Shown: positions 44,752-54,578, counted from the first letter of the stretch. The stretch: 64,000 bases of DNA from DASXMT01 sp963812965 (GCA_963812965.1 CAWEXG010000011.1:62001-126000); one strand, 5' to 3'. Numbers and translations: made by a program. Notes: generated by a model not told the origin, from the letters alone.

Positions 44752-44918
44752 AGAGCGAGGCTACTGCCGGAAACCTGAGGCATCAGAAGTCGGGGGCAGA
44801 TCCACAGCTGGACTCGGAACCGGAGCCATCGGAGGCAACACCCGTCCGAGACGACGAACGTAACGACATGCAGGTCAAGGGGTGGTGAGCCTGGAACACC
44901 TCTCCGCTGAGCCGCTCA

Positions 44919-45344
44919 TCACGGCAGCGTGATGTGCTCCCCAGGTACCACCGTGTACGAACCTGTCTGCGCCGCCAACCTGGACACCAGGGGTCGCGGG
45001 TCTGCCGTCGAGTCCACCCGATCGGCGATCGACCACAAGGTGTCGCCAGGCTGCACGGTGTAGACGACGGGATGACCGTTCTCCGCCAGAGCGAGACCGG
45101 CGGAGTGGGAGCGACCACCGGTCCCGCTCAGCGGGAGAGCAAGGCCGACGACCAACACGGCCGCAGCGGCCAGGAGGGCACGGCGTCGCCGTACCGCCGG
45201 CGACACCCGGCGACGGCTGGAACGGCGTGGTGGATCGGAAACCACCAGCAACCTGGGAACAACGGGCTCGGCGTACTCCTCGGCATAGCCCCAACCGATG
45301 TCATCCGACAGCGTCGACACCGGTATCGAACAGACGTTCGTCAT
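44919..45344 (-). CDS. LysM protein divergent from lexA (ChiZ/Rv2719c-like)
   Basis: 141 residues. A cytoplasmic basic region (RRSSRRRVSPAVRRRRALLA) leads into one membrane span (LAAAAVLVVGLALPLSG), then a LysM domain outside: VVYTVQPGDTLWSIADRVDS, YTVVPGEHITLP. The mycobacterial gene in this place is LexA-controlled and slows division after DNA damage. Here four LexA boxes lie in the shared promoter and one overlaps its first codons. The -35 TTGACA (45380-45375) and -10 TTTGAT (45356-45351) put transcription start at or next to the ATG. Confidence 0.85.
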   Translation of the reverse strand: MTNVCSIPVSTLSDDIGWGYAEEYAEPVVPRLLVVSDPPRRSSRRRVSPAVRRRRALLAAAAVLVVGLALPLSGTGGRSHSAGLALAENGHPVVYTVQPGDTLWSIADRVDSTADPRPLVSRLAAQTGSYTVVPGEHITLP

Positions 45345-45447
45345 GTGACGATCAAATCACGAACGAGTGTTCGATGTCAAGGGATGTAACGAACAAATGT
45401 TTGCTTTCTGGCCGTCCTGGGGTTACGGTATACCAAACAGATGTTCG
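45327..45447. promoter_or_regulatory. Bidirectional SOS promoter with four LexA boxes
   Basis: Four matches to the actinobacterial SOS box CGAACnnnnGTTCG: CGAACAGACGTTCG (45327-45340), CGAACGAGTGTTCG (45360-45373), CGAACAAATGTTTG (45390-45403), CAAACAGATGTTCG (45434-45447). For lexA, -35 TTGCTT (45401-45406) and -10 TACGGT (45424-45429), 17 bp apart: box 3 covers the -35 and box 4 the transcription start. Box 2 sits between the -35 and -10 of the LysM gene. Strong evidence for joint LexA repression. Confidence 0.88.
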
Positions 45448-45545
45448 ATCAGGCGCCGCTCGGTAACGCGGTCCGGCCCGGACAGCCGACCAGCGGTAGG
45501 GCCGGCTGCTCCGTGGCCAACGGTCGACACGATCCAGGGGGACCG

Positions 45546-46175
45546 ATGGCCCAGGTGCTCAGCAGCAAACGCAAGGCGATCTTGGACTGCATCTCCGAAG
45601 CGGTCCGTGAGCGGGGCTACCCGCCGTCGGTGCGCGAGATCGGCGAGGCGGTCGGCCTGACCTCGTCGTCGACCGTCCATGCCCACCTGGCCGTTCTCCA
45701 GCGAGAGGGCTATCTCCGCCGTGACCCCACGAAGCCGAGGGCGATCGAGGTTCGCTACGACCCCTCATCCCATGTGGTGGCGGACGCCCGTCCCATCCGT
45801 CACGTCCCTCTGGTCGGTGATGTTGCTGCCGGCACGGGCGTCCTGGCCCAGGAGAACATCGAGGAGCTCTACCCCCTCCCCGAGGACTTCACCGGCACCG
45901 GCTCGCTGTTCATGCTGTCGGTCCGTGGCGATTCGATGATCGACGATGGGATCGTCGACGGCGACTTCGTGGTCGTCCGCCAGCAGCCCGACGCGCAGAC
46001 CGGTGACGTGGTGGTCGCAGGCATCCCGGACGGGGAGGCAACGGTCAAGCGTTTCTCCACCGAGAACGGCAGGATCGTCCTCACTCCCGCCAACGCACGC
46101 CTCTCCCCCATGGAGTTCGACCCGTCGGAGATCACCATCTTCGGCAAGGTGGTTACGGTACTCCGCCGGCTATAG
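45546..46175 (+). CDS. lexA: LexA repressor
   Basis: 209 residues. The winged helix-turn-helix covers residues 1-65 (YPPSVREIGEAVGLTSSSTV). Self-cleavage is expected between Ala95 and Gly96 in LVGDVAAGTGVL. The catalytic pair is Ser130 (LSVRGDSMIDDGI) and Lys168 (GEATVKRFS). ATG 45546 follows AGGGGG. A further in-frame ATG at 45441, 12 nt after the -10 box, would add 35 residues. Confidence 0.96.
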   Translation: MAQVLSSKRKAILDCISEAVRERGYPPSVREIGEAVGLTSSSTVHAHLAVLQREGYLRRDPTKPRAIEVRYDPSSHVVADARPIRHVPLVGDVAAGTGVLAQENIEELYPLPEDFTGTGSLFMLSVRGDSMIDDGIVDGDFVVVRQQPDAQTGDVVVAGIPDGEATVKRFSTENGRIVLTPANARLSPMEFDPSEITIFGKVVTVLRRL

Positions 46176-46180
46176 AGGGG

Positions 46181-47269
46181 TCACTGACGTCCGGTCAGCA
46201 GCGAACCGAGCACGGCCGCTGCATGCTCCAGCTCAGCACGTCTCACGAACTCACCGGGCGTGTGAGCCAACAACGGGTCACCGGGACCGAAGTTGGCAGC
46301 AGGGATCCCATGGGCCCAGAACGATGCGACGTCCGTCCACCCCACCTTGGCCCGGGAGCGCTCGCCGCTCCGTGCCACGAGCGCAGCCAGGAGTGGATGG
46401 TCGAGGGCGGGAAGGGCACCGGGCTGGACATCGGTGACCTCCCAACCGTCGCCCTCTTCGAGCCACGGTGACAGGAGGTCCCGGACCGACTCGATGGCTT
46501 CGTCGGCATCCCGGTCAGGAGCGAATCGATGGTTGACGGTCAAGAACGCCTCATCAGGAACGACGTTCCCGGCCACACCACCCTCGACCCGGACCACCTG
46601 CAGCTGCTCCCCGTACTCGCAGCCGTCGAGTACCGGCTTCCGTCCCTCGTACTCGCTGACGGCCTGCAGCAGAGGTGCCAACCGGTGCACAGCGTTACGT
46701 CCCATGAACGGCCGAGCCGTATGGGCCCGGGTACCGGCCAGCGTCACGGTGACACGGACCGTTCCCTGACATCCGGCCTCGACCAACCCCCCGGTAGGTT
46801 CGCCCAGAATGGCGGCGTCCGCCTGGAGCAGCTCGGGGCGCTCTCTCCACAGCCGACCCAGACCGTTGAACTCGTGGGCGATCTCCTCGCAAGCGTAGAA
46901 GCACCAGGTGACGTCGACTTCGGGCTCAGGAACGGTACCGGCCAGGAAGAGGAGCACCGCCAAGCCGCCCTTCATGTCCGCCGCCCCCAACCCGTACAGC
47001 ACGTCGTCCTCGATCACCGGTGTCTGGTTCGCCCCCACCGGGGGCACCGTGTCGAGGTGGCCGGCCAGGATCAACCGCTTGGAACGGCCCAGAGAGGTCC
47101 GCGCCACCACATTGTCGCCAACCCGCTCGACCGTCAGCCACGGGCACACGTTGAGAGCGGCTTCCACCGCGTCGGCGATCTCCGCCTCCCCACGGCTGAC
47201 CGATGGAACCGAGACCAGAGCAGTAGCCAGTTCGAGCAGGCTGATCGTCTGCGCGTGGGAGTCAGGCAT
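46181..47269 (-). CDS. dapE: Succinyl-diaminopimelate desuccinylase
   Basis: 362 residues, M20 metallopeptidase family. Metal ligands: ILAGHLDTVPPVG, LGAADMKGGLAVLL, YACEEIAHEFNGLG, ILGEPTGGLVEAGC, and a late His in LLAHTPGEFV. Together with dapC just upstream it carries out consecutive steps of the succinylase diaminopimelate route. Converges on lexA, 5 bp apart. Confidence 0.92.
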   Translation of the reverse strand: MPDSHAQTISLLELATALVSVPSVSRGEAEIADAVEAALNVCPWLTVERVGDNVVARTSLGRSKRLILAGHLDTVPPVGANQTPVIEDDVLYGLGAADMKGGLAVLLFLAGTVPEPEVDVTWCFYACEEIAHEFNGLGRLWRERPELLQADAAILGEPTGGLVEAGCQGTVRVTVTLAGTRAHTARPFMGRNAVHRLAPLLQAVSEYEGRKPVLDGCEYGEQLQVVRVEGGVAGNVVPDEAFLTVNHRFAPDRDADEAIESVRDLLSPWLEEGDGWEVTDVQPGALPALDHPLLAALVARSGERSRAKVGWTDVASFWAHGIPAANFGPGDPLLAHTPGEFVRRAELEHAAAVLGSLLTGRQ

Positions 47270-47278
47270 GGACAGACG

Positions 47279-48490
47279 TTAGAGGCTCAGCGAATGTGAG
47301 TCGGCCAACCGGTTCCCGACCAACTCCAGGCGGTCCATCGGCTGCACCACTGCGATCCGCACGAAGGGTGCACCGTCATCGCCGTACAGATCACCCGGAC
47401 CAACCAGGAGGCCGGCCGCATCGGCCAGGATCTCGGCCAGACCCCAGCCGCCCCGTGCCACACCCTCCGGCACTCGGACCCACAGGTAGAAGCCTCCTGC
47501 CGGTCGTTCCACGGGCACGCCCCACCGGCCGAGGGCATCGGCCAGAGATGCCAGACGCTCGGCATACCGCTCCCGCTGCACCTCGACGTGGGCGTCGTCA
47601 TCGAAGGCCGCTGCCGCTGCCGCCTGTACCGGGCCTGGCACCATGAGACCGGCGTGGCGACGCACGTCGAGGAGGAACTCGACCAAGTCCGGATCTCCGG
47701 CAAAGAACCCGGCTCGCACACCGGCCATGTTGGAGCGCTTGGACAAGGAGTGAACCGCCACCACGCCGTCGACGCCTTCGGTCAGGATCGTACGAGGGGG
47801 GCCCTGCCAGGTGAACTCGGCGTAGCACTCGTCGGAGAACACGGGAACCCCCCGGGCACGCCCCCACGCTGCCGCCGTAGACAGGTCGGTCAGCAACCCC
47901 GTCGGGTTGGACGGGGAGTTGACCCAGAGCATCAGCGCCCGAGCTGCATCTGCGTCGTCGACCGCATCGAGATCGAGGCCCCCGCCCGGCAACTCCGGTA
48001 CCGGTACCGGCCGGCAACCACCGAGCACGGCGCCCATGGCGTAGGTCGGATAGGAGATTGCCGGGTAGAGCACGGTGTCCCGCTCCGGGTGGCGAAGATG
48101 GAGGTACTGGGCAGTGGAAGCCACGAACTCCTTCGTGCCGACACACGCTGCCAGCGCACTGGCTGCGTTCACCTCCACCCCGAATCGCCGCTGGAGCCAG
48201 CGGGCCGCCGCCTCTCGGTAAGCCGGGCTCCCGGCCGATGTGGGGTACCCTCGCTCGGTCCCCGACGAAGCCAACGCTTCGACGACGAACGGTGGCGGCG
48301 GGTCGCACGGGGTTCCAATCGAGCAGTCGACGATGCCACCACGCCCCGCCGATCCCTCCATCTCGCTGCCGGCACCGAACCGGTCCACGGCCGATGCCCG
48401 CACGGCGTCGAGGCGATCGTAAGGATACGGCGGCGGGGTGAACCCGGTTCCCTTCGGCCCCGTTCTGTTCACGGTGTCACGCCCGCTCAT
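47279..48490 (-). CDS. dapC: Succinyldiaminopimelate transaminase
   Basis: 403 residues, class I/II aminotransferase of the actinobacterial DapC type. PLP Lys in VVAVHSLSKRSNMAGVRAGF; NSPSNPTG and the substrate Arg in VRIAVVQP. Also SIGTPCDPPPPFVVEALASS near the N-terminus. Its start overlaps the hflX stop by 4 bp. Confidence 0.92.
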   Translation of the reverse strand: MSGRDTVNRTGPKGTGFTPPPYPYDRLDAVRASAVDRFGAGSEMEGSAGRGGIVDCSIGTPCDPPPPFVVEALASSGTERGYPTSAGSPAYREAAARWLQRRFGVEVNAASALAACVGTKEFVASTAQYLHLRHPERDTVLYPAISYPTYAMGAVLGGCRPVPVPELPGGGLDLDAVDDADAARALMLWVNSPSNPTGLLTDLSTAAAWGRARGVPVFSDECYAEFTWQGPPRTILTEGVDGVVAVHSLSKRSNMAGVRAGFFAGDPDLVEFLLDVRRHAGLMVPGPVQAAAAAAFDDDAHVEVQRERYAERLASLADALGRWGVPVERPAGGFYLWVRVPEGVARGGWGLAEILADAAGLLVGPGDLYGDDGAPFVRIAVVQPMDRLELVGNRLADSHSLSL

Positions 48491-49797
48491 ACCGAGACGA
48501 ACTCCCGGAACCGAGCCTTGCCCACTTCGTCGAGGACGACCTGGATGCGCGTGGTCTCCTCACCCGCCTCCTCGCCCACGATCCCCCCCTCCCGGTGGAC
48601 CGCAGCAAGCACGTCGCCACGAGCCCACGGGATCACCAGCTCCACCACTCGATCAGTGATCCGCAACCTGTCACCGACGGCAGCCAGCATCTCCGGGATG
48701 CCCTCGCCGGTACGGGCCGAGACCATGCACGAGCCGGGGTGCGCGGCGAGCAGCCTGTTCATCTCCTCTTTCGCCTCCGCGCCGGCAGCAACCACGGCGT
48801 CCGACTTGTTGACCACCAGCATCTCCGGCACCTCGTCCGCCCCGATCTCGACCAACACCGTCCGCACCGCTGTGATCTGGCCCTCGAGATCGGGAGCCGA
48901 CCCATCGACCACATGGACAATGAGGTCTGACTCGCTCACCACCTCGAGCGTGGACCGGAACGCCTCGACTACTTGGTGAGGGAGCTTGCGCACGAAGCCG
49001 ACCGTGTCGGTGAGCAGGATCGTCTCCCCGCCTCGGAGCGCCAGCTGCCGGGTGCGAGGGTCCAACGTGGAGAAGAGCCTGTTCTCCACCAGCACGTCCG
49101 CAGCACACAGGTTGTTCAGCAAGGTGGACTTTCCGGCGTTGGTGTAGCCGACCAGCGACACGGTGCGCTGTCGGGACCGACCGCGGGTGCGGCGCTGGGT
49201 CTGCCTGGTGGCGTCCAGGCGACGGAGGTCTGCCTCGAGCCGGGTCATTCGCCGGACCAACCGGCGACGGTCCACCTCGAGCTGGGTCTCACCTGGTCCC
49301 CGCGTCCCGATCCCACCGGCCTGCTGACTGAACGACTTCCCCCGTCCGCGCAACCGAGGAAGGCGGTACCGCAACAGGGCCAGCTCGACCTGGGCCTTGC
49401 CCTCGGGTGTCCGAGCGTTCTGGGCGAAGATGTCGAGGATGACGGCGGTACGGTCGATGGCCGTTCGACCCAGGATGTGCTCCAGGTTCCGTTGCTGAGC
49501 CGGAGTCAGCTCGTCATCGAAGACCACCGTGTCGGCATCGACAGCCAGGCACACGCTGCGCAGCTCCTCCGCCTTGCCCTTGCCCACATAGGTAGCCGGG
49601 TCAGGTCGGTCCCGTCGCTGGACGATCCGCTCGAGCACGTCGGCACCGGCCGTGTCCACCAGGAGCGCCAGCTCGTCCAGGCCCGCCTCGGTCGTAGCCG
49701 GTGTGTCGTGTGGGAAGGTCACGCCCACCAACACGATCCGCTCTACAACGGTCCTCGAGATGAGGGTATCGGTGAACGCCGACTGAGTTGGGCTCAC
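48487..49797 (-). CDS. hflX: GTPase HflX
   Basis: 436 residues; ribosome-splitting GTPase of stress conditions. The N-terminal nucleotide-binding domain has YVGKGKAEELRSVCLAVDAD and FDDELTPAQQRNLE. The middle is GIGTRGPGETQLEVDRRR. G domain: VSLVGYTNAGKSTLLNNL, LTDTVGFVRKLPHQVVEAF, LVVNKSDAV. Overlaps dapF and dapC by 4 bp each. Its place within dap genes is conserved in many Actinomycetota. Confidence 0.95.
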   Translation of the reverse strand: MSPTQSAFTDTLISRTVVERIVLVGVTFPHDTPATTEAGLDELALLVDTAGADVLERIVQRRDRPDPATYVGKGKAEELRSVCLAVDADTVVFDDELTPAQQRNLEHILGRTAIDRTAVILDIFAQNARTPEGKAQVELALLRYRLPRLRGRGKSFSQQAGGIGTRGPGETQLEVDRRRLVRRMTRLEADLRRLDATRQTQRRTRGRSRQRTVSLVGYTNAGKSTLLNNLCAADVLVENRLFSTLDPRTRQLALRGGETILLTDTVGFVRKLPHQVVEAFRSTLEVVSESDLIVHVVDGSAPDLEGQITAVRTVLVEIGADEVPEMLVVNKSDAVVAAGAEAKEEMNRLLAAHPGSCMVSARTGEGIPEMLAAVGDRLRITDRVVELVIPWARGDVLAAVHREGGIVGEEAGEETTRIQVVLDEVGKARFREFVSV

Positions 49798-50606
49798 GGC
49801 GCCGCCACACGGATGCTGACCGGATCGATCTCGACGTCGGCCACCTTCCAGGTCGGACCGGACAGGCGAATGCCGTCCACCCCGAGGACGACCTGCAGCG
49901 TGCCCCCGGGACTGCGCACCGCCACCGATTCACCCACCAGACCCCAGCTGTGGGCAGCAGCAGCAGCAGCACAGCTCCCGGTGCCGCATGCCAGCGTCTC
50001 CCCCACCCCTCGTTCGAACACGCGCATGACGATGGTGTCAGGACCACCGGTGGCGATGAACTCGACGTTGACCCCGCCTAAATGGAGGCCTTGGAGCTGC
50101 GTGCCCAGGCTGGCGACGTCCACGACAGAGGGGTCAGGACCGAGCAGGACCAGATGTGGGTTTCCCATGGACACCTGGCGGGCTTTGCGATCGGGAAACT
50201 GCTGAGGTTGGTCCGGTCCGAGCTCGGCCTTCCCCATATCGACGGACGCCTCGGCGGCATCGGGGTGCTCACCGGGCCGGTACTCGATGGTGCGAACACC
50301 CGCCAGCGTCGCCACCGAGAACTCGGGAGGCGAGACCAGGCCGGCGGCCACGGCAGCTTGCGCCAGGCATCGGATGCCGTTCCCGCTCATCTCTGCCTCG
50401 GACCCATCGGCGTTCCGGAGCTCCATGCTGAGATCGGCGCCATCACGTCCGGGCAACACACGGATCACTCCATCAGCGCCCACCCCGAACCGCCGGTCGC
50501 ACAGAGTGCGCGCCAACGCAGCGTCGATGGACCACCGGTCGTCCGGGTCCACAACGACCAAGAAGTCGTTTCCCGCACCGTGGTGCTTCGTGAAGTGCAT
50601 GGTCAT
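49794..50606 (-). CDS. dapF: Diaminopimelate epimerase
   Basis: 270 residues; converts LL- to meso-diaminopimelate. The two catalytic Cys are in MSGNGIRCLAQAAV and LACGTGSCAAAAAA. N-terminal FTKHHGAGNDFLVVVDPDD. ATG 50606 or 50600 could be the start. The 104 bp upstream to miaA contain no gene. Confidence 0.94.
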   Translation of the reverse strand: MTMHFTKHHGAGNDFLVVVDPDDRWSIDAALARTLCDRRFGVGADGVIRVLPGRDGADLSMELRNADGSEAEMSGNGIRCLAQAAVAAGLVSPPEFSVATLAGVRTIEYRPGEHPDAAEASVDMGKAELGPDQPQQFPDRKARQVSMGNPHLVLLGPDPSVVDVASLGTQLQGLHLGGVNVEFIATGGPDTIVMRVFERGVGETLACGTGSCAAAAAAHSWGLVGESVAVRSPGGTLQVVLGVDGIRLSGPTWKVADVEIDPVSIRVAAP

Positions 50607-50710
50607 CCTCGCCGTCGTGTCGCCTCTCTCCATCGCAGTTCGTCGTCGGTGCACCGGGCGCCAGTCCCTGTCACCTTCGGTCTCTCCTTCAGTTCGTCGC
50701 CTCAGCCCAA

Positions 50711-51670
50711 TCAGCCCAAGCCGTCGGCGGCTAGACAGGCAGTGATCCGGGCCACTCCATCGTCGCACGGATCCAACCACACGATACGGGGATCTCGACG
50801 GAACCAGGCCCATTGACGCCGAGCGAAGGCCCGGGTCCGCCGGATCGCCTCGTTCACGGCGGTGTCGAGCGGCATACCCTCTTCGAGGTGGGACAGGAGC
50901 TCCCGGTAGCCAAGCGCCTGCCGAGCCGTGCGTGACAGCCCTCCAGGCCGGGCGGCCAAGGAGCGAACTTCGTCGAGGAACCCAGCGTCGAGCTGACGCT
51001 GGAACCGCTCCTCGATTCGTCTGTCGCTCTCCTGAGACGGCGGGAGCCCCACCAACGTGAACCGGCTGGGGGGATAGGCGTCCAGCCCGGGGCCGAACGT
51101 CGAGAACGGGCGCCCCGAGCCCAACGTCACTTCGAGGGCCCGCACCACCCGACGGCGGTTGGTGGGCTCCATCCGGGCGGCAGCGGCCGGGTCGAGCTCG
51201 GCCAGGCGGGCATGGAGCTCGGCCAAAGCTGCGGCGGTTGCCTCGCTACCAGTCGAGCTCGCCGCATCGAGCTCGGCCACGAGCTCGAAGGCCACCTCGG
51301 GGAAGCGGCCCGGGAAGGAGAGGTCGTCGATCACCGACCGCAGGTATAGACCGGTCCCGCCCACCAACAGGGCATGATGCGAACGGGCAGCAATGTCATG
51401 GAGCGCCGACACCGCTGCCGCTTGGAACTGCTGGACGGTGAACTCCTCCGACGGGTCGACGAGGTCGAGCAAGTGGTAGGGCACCTCTGCTCGTACATCA
51501 GCTGTCGGTTTGGCGGTCCCGATATCCATCCCCCGGTAGACCGCCATCGAGTCCACCGAGACCAGCTCGACTGGCACGCCGTCACCGGCACACGCCGCGC
51601 GTGCCACCGCCAGGGCCAGGGCCGACTTACCTGATGCCGTCGGCCCGATCAGCGCCACCGGATGCTCCAT
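50711..51670 (-). CDS. miaA: tRNA dimethylallyltransferase
   Basis: 319 residues from ATG 51670; makes i6A37 in tRNAs. P-loop VALIGPTASGKSALALAVAR, DSMAVYRGMDIGTAKPT, LVGGTGLYLRSVIDDL, and the tRNA-binding end QWAWFRRDP. The open frame continues 21 codons upstream to a TTG at the miaB stop with Ser/Thr/Arg-rich sequence. Its partner miaB is the next gene upstream. Confidence 0.93.
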   Translation of the reverse strand: MEHPVALIGPTASGKSALALAVARAACAGDGVPVELVSVDSMAVYRGMDIGTAKPTADVRAEVPYHLLDLVDPSEEFTVQQFQAAAVSALHDIAARSHHALLVGGTGLYLRSVIDDLSFPGRFPEVAFELVAELDAASSTGSEATAAALAELHARLAELDPAAAARMEPTNRRRVVRALEVTLGSGRPFSTFGPGLDAYPPSRFTLVGLPPSQESDRRIEERFQRQLDAGFLDEVRSLAARPGGLSRTARQALGYRELLSHLEEGMPLDTAVNEAIRRTRAFARRQWAWFRRDPRIVWLDPCDDGVARITACLAADGLG

Positions 51671-51729
51671 CGAGTGACACTCTGTCGAGTGACGTCCTGT
51701 CGACCGCTGCTCGACTGGCTGACGCTCTG

Positions 51730-53190
51730 TCAACCGGCGCTGACCGGGATCCGGGTGCGGTGCCGGGGTCGGCTGGTCATCTCCACCAGCTCGCCGACCA
51801 GATGGTGTGGTGCGGCTCCGGTCACTGTGACGGTGGCGAACGAACCCGCCGGCACGTGCTGGTTCGGCGACAGGGCGAAGTGCACCAGCTTGTTCTGCCC
51901 GGTACGACCGGTGGTCACCGATGGGTCACGCTTGGACGGACCTTCCACCATGACCTCTTCCACCCGGCCGATCCGATCCCGATGCTTGGCCAGTGCCGAG
52001 CGCTCCACCACCACCCGGAGCCGGTCGAACCGCTCTGCGATCACCTCGTTCGGCACGAAACGGTCTGCCATGTCTGCGGCCCGGGTGCCCGGTCTCGGCG
52101 AGAAGATGAAGGTGTAGGCGCTGTCGTACTCGGCCGTCGCCGCCACCTCGAGCGTGGACTCGAAGTCCTGGTCGGTCTCTCCCGGGAAGCCGACAATCAG
52201 ATCGGTGGTCACCGCCAGGTCCGGGATGGCAGCCCGGGCGTCAGCCAGTCGAGCCAGGTAGCGCTCGGCCGTGTACCCACGGCGCATGGCGGACAGCGTC
52301 CGATCGCTCCCTGCCTGGAGCGGAAGGTGAAGGTGGTTGCACACCTCCTGCGTCTCGGCCATCGCCGCGATCGTCTCGGGACGCAGGTCCTTCGGGTGTG
52401 GGCTGGTGAAACGCACCCGTCTGATCCCGTCCACCGCGCCCACCGCCCGGAGCAGGTCGGCAAAGAGCGGACGGCGGCGCGTGAGATCACGCCCGTACGA
52501 GTTGACGTTCTGGCCCAACAAGGTGACCTCGGACACTCCCCGATCGGCCAACATCTCGACCTCGGACACCAGCTCGGCGAACGGCCGGGACACCTCGCCG
52601 CCCCGCACCGACGGCACGATGCAGAACGCACAGGAGTTGTCGCAGCCGATCTGGATGGTGACCCACGCCGCGTAGGGAAGATCTCGAGCAGCAGAGAGGG
52701 CGGCGGCCTGCGAACCGGCAGCGGCCGGGTCCGTCTCGGGCAAAGGCTCGTCGAGGATCTCCATCACCGGACCGGACAGCGCGGCACGGCGCAGAAGCTC
52801 GGGGGCCCGCCCCAGGTTGTGGGTTCCGAACACCACGTCGACATGTCCCGCTCGCTGCTGGATCCGTTCTCGATCCATCTGGGCCAGGCAACCGCCTACG
52901 GCAATCTGCATGTCGGGTCGGCTCTCCCGGAGGGTCTTCAGGTTGCCCAAATTGCCGTAGAACTTATTGTCGGCGTTCTCCCGAATGCAGCACGTGTTGA
53001 ACACCACCACATCGGCCATCTCGAGATCGTCGGTCGCCACCAACCCGTCGGCGGTCAAGAAACCGGCCAGACGCTCCGAGTCGTGCTCGTTCATCTGACA
53101 TCCAAAGGTCCGTATATGGAACGTACGGGGAGGTGTCACCTCGTCATCGGCCCCCGAGAGAGTCACTCCGTCATCGGCCATACCTGCCAT
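51730..53190 (-). CDS. miaB: tRNA-2-methylthio-N6-dimethylallyladenosine synthase
   Basis: 486 residues; radical-SAM methylthiotransferase acting after MiaA. UPF0004 cluster Cys: IRTFGCQMNEHDSERL, NTCCIRENADNK, AVGGCLAQMDRE. Radical SAM cluster: IQIGCDNSCAFCIVPSVRG. C-terminal TRAM domain ends VGELVEMTSRPR. ATG 53190 shares one base with the preceding gene's TGA; 53181 is a second in-frame ATG. Confidence 0.95.
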   Translation of the reverse strand: MAGMADDGVTLSGADDEVTPPRTFHIRTFGCQMNEHDSERLAGFLTADGLVATDDLEMADVVVFNTCCIRENADNKFYGNLGNLKTLRESRPDMQIAVGGCLAQMDRERIQQRAGHVDVVFGTHNLGRAPELLRRAALSGPVMEILDEPLPETDPAAAGSQAAALSAARDLPYAAWVTIQIGCDNSCAFCIVPSVRGGEVSRPFAELVSEVEMLADRGVSEVTLLGQNVNSYGRDLTRRRPLFADLLRAVGAVDGIRRVRFTSPHPKDLRPETIAAMAETQEVCNHLHLPLQAGSDRTLSAMRRGYTAERYLARLADARAAIPDLAVTTDLIVGFPGETDQDFESTLEVAATAEYDSAYTFIFSPRPGTRAADMADRFVPNEVIAERFDRLRVVVERSALAKHRDRIGRVEEVMVEGPSKRDPSVTTGRTGQNKLVHFALSPNQHVPAGSFATVTVTGAAPHHLVGELVEMTSRPRHRTRIPVSAG

Positions 53191-54578
53191 CACACCAGGC
53201 TCCGGTCCTGGGCAGTGCCCCCCTCGCAAGCAACGACGTCGGCAGACCAGCGATACTCGACCGACGTGGTCTCGAGAATGCGATGTCGGGTAGCGATGAG
53301 CTCGTCGTAGTCGTCCACGACCCCTCCCACACCGAACACGTGTCCGACACCACCCTCGTGCCAGTCGACGGGATCCCCCACTCGACGCGCCAATCGAACC
53401 TCTTCCACACCCGGCAGTTGGGCCACGTCCTCCAGGCCGTGCACTGCGGTGACCTCGTATGCGCCGATAGGCGGTTGGTGCCACAGGAAGAAGCCAATCC
53501 GTTCGAACGCCTTCACGTCCTGGAGCGGAACCGGTAGGCCGAGGGCGAGCCTCATGCGCCACGAGATGAACGGCGGTCCCCCGAGCAATCGCACGATATC
53601 GGGGACGCCGCCTCCCACGCGCCCGTTCACCTCGATGATCCGCGGTCCATCCGGGGTGATCTTGATCTCTGTGTGCGTGAAACCCGATCGCACGCCCAGG
53701 GCGATGGCGGCATCGCCCGCGAGTTGCCGGACTTCCGCGTCCAGCTCCGGTGTCAGGTTGCTCGGGATGAACATGCCGCTCCCCCGAAACGGCGCCGCCA
53801 GTGGGAAGCGTCCGGTCACCGCCAGATGGTGCACCTGGTCACCCAGGACCACGCTTTCCACCGACACGAAGTCGGCGAGCTCTTGCTTCGACGGTGGTGT
53901 GAGGTCGGACAGGAACGACTCGACGATCATGTCCTCCTCCCGGTGCTCTTGAAGCACCTCCTGAAGCACCTCGACACTGTCCGCTCGGTACGCGTCACGA
54001 CTGGCCGAGCCCTGGCTCGGCTTCACGACCACAGGGAACGAGACCGATGCCACAACATCATCGATGACGGAGGCGGGAGCGCATCCTGGTATCGACCAGA
54101 AGTCCGGGGTGGGGAAACCGGCAGCGCGCAGCGCCGTCCGCTGCGCCACCTTGTCGATGAGTCGCTCCACCACCTCGACGTCGTGAAACTCCAGTCCGAG
54201 TCGGCCACCGAGCTGCGCTGCCAGAAGCTGGCCCGAGTCGGTGAAGGTCACGACGCCCTGCGGTTCGGCAGCGGCGACCGCCTCGGTGATCCGGTCAATG
54301 GTGAGCCCGGCGATATCGACGACCTTGCCAAACCTGGCCATCATCTTCAGGGAGCCGGCGATGTCCTGCTCACTGCTGTCGACCACCCACAGGAGGCGGC
54401 AGCAGTCCCGAGAGGCATCGACCAACTGGAAGATGGAGAACGAGTCGGGTGTGTAGACCACAGCCAGGAGCGGCTGCTCGCCATGCTCCGCTCGACCGTC
54501 CGCTCGACTGTCAGTTCGACCGTCCGCTCGACTGTCAGTTCGAGTATCGGCTCGACTATCGATCGGCGTCGAAGTCAT
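53190..54578 (-). CDS. ATP-grasp family enzyme
   Basis: 462 residues, carboxylate-amine ligase type. ATP-grasp core: VERLIDKVAQRTALRAAGFP, VSFPVVVKPSQGSASRDAYR, and metal ligands in THTEIKITPDGPRIIEVNGR. No substrate can be assigned. The first 30 residues are built from an 8-residue repeat (RADTRTDSRADGRTDSRADG), encoded by two exact 24-bp DNA repeats at 54493-54540 plus a decayed third. Overlaps thrB by 23 bp and miaB by one base. Confidence 0.8.
   Translation of the reverse strand: MTSTPIDSRADTRTDSRADGRTDSRADGRAEHGEQPLLAVVYTPDSFSIFQLVDASRDCCRLLWVVDSSEQDIAGSLKMMARFGKVVDIAGLTIDRITEAVAAAEPQGVVTFTDSGQLLAAQLGGRLGLEFHDVEVVERLIDKVAQRTALRAAGFPTPDFWSIPGCAPASVIDDVVASVSFPVVVKPSQGSASRDAYRADSVEVLQEVLQEHREEDMIVESFLSDLTPPSKQELADFVSVESVVLGDQVHHLAVTGRFPLAAPFRGSGMFIPSNLTPELDAEVRQLAGDAAIALGVRSGFTHTEIKITPDGPRIIEVNGRVGGGVPDIVRLLGGPPFISWRMRLALGLPVPLQDVKAFERIGFFLWHQPPIGAYEVTAVHGLEDVAQLPGVEEVRLARRVGDPVDWHEGGVGHVFGVGGVVDDYDELIATRHRILETTSVEYRWSADVVACEGGTAQDRSLV

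Noticed and set aside
44703..44888. Small plus-strand frame between nrdR and the LysM gene
   Set aside because: Starts inside nrdR on the opposite strand, has no ribosome-binding site and no recognisable domain.
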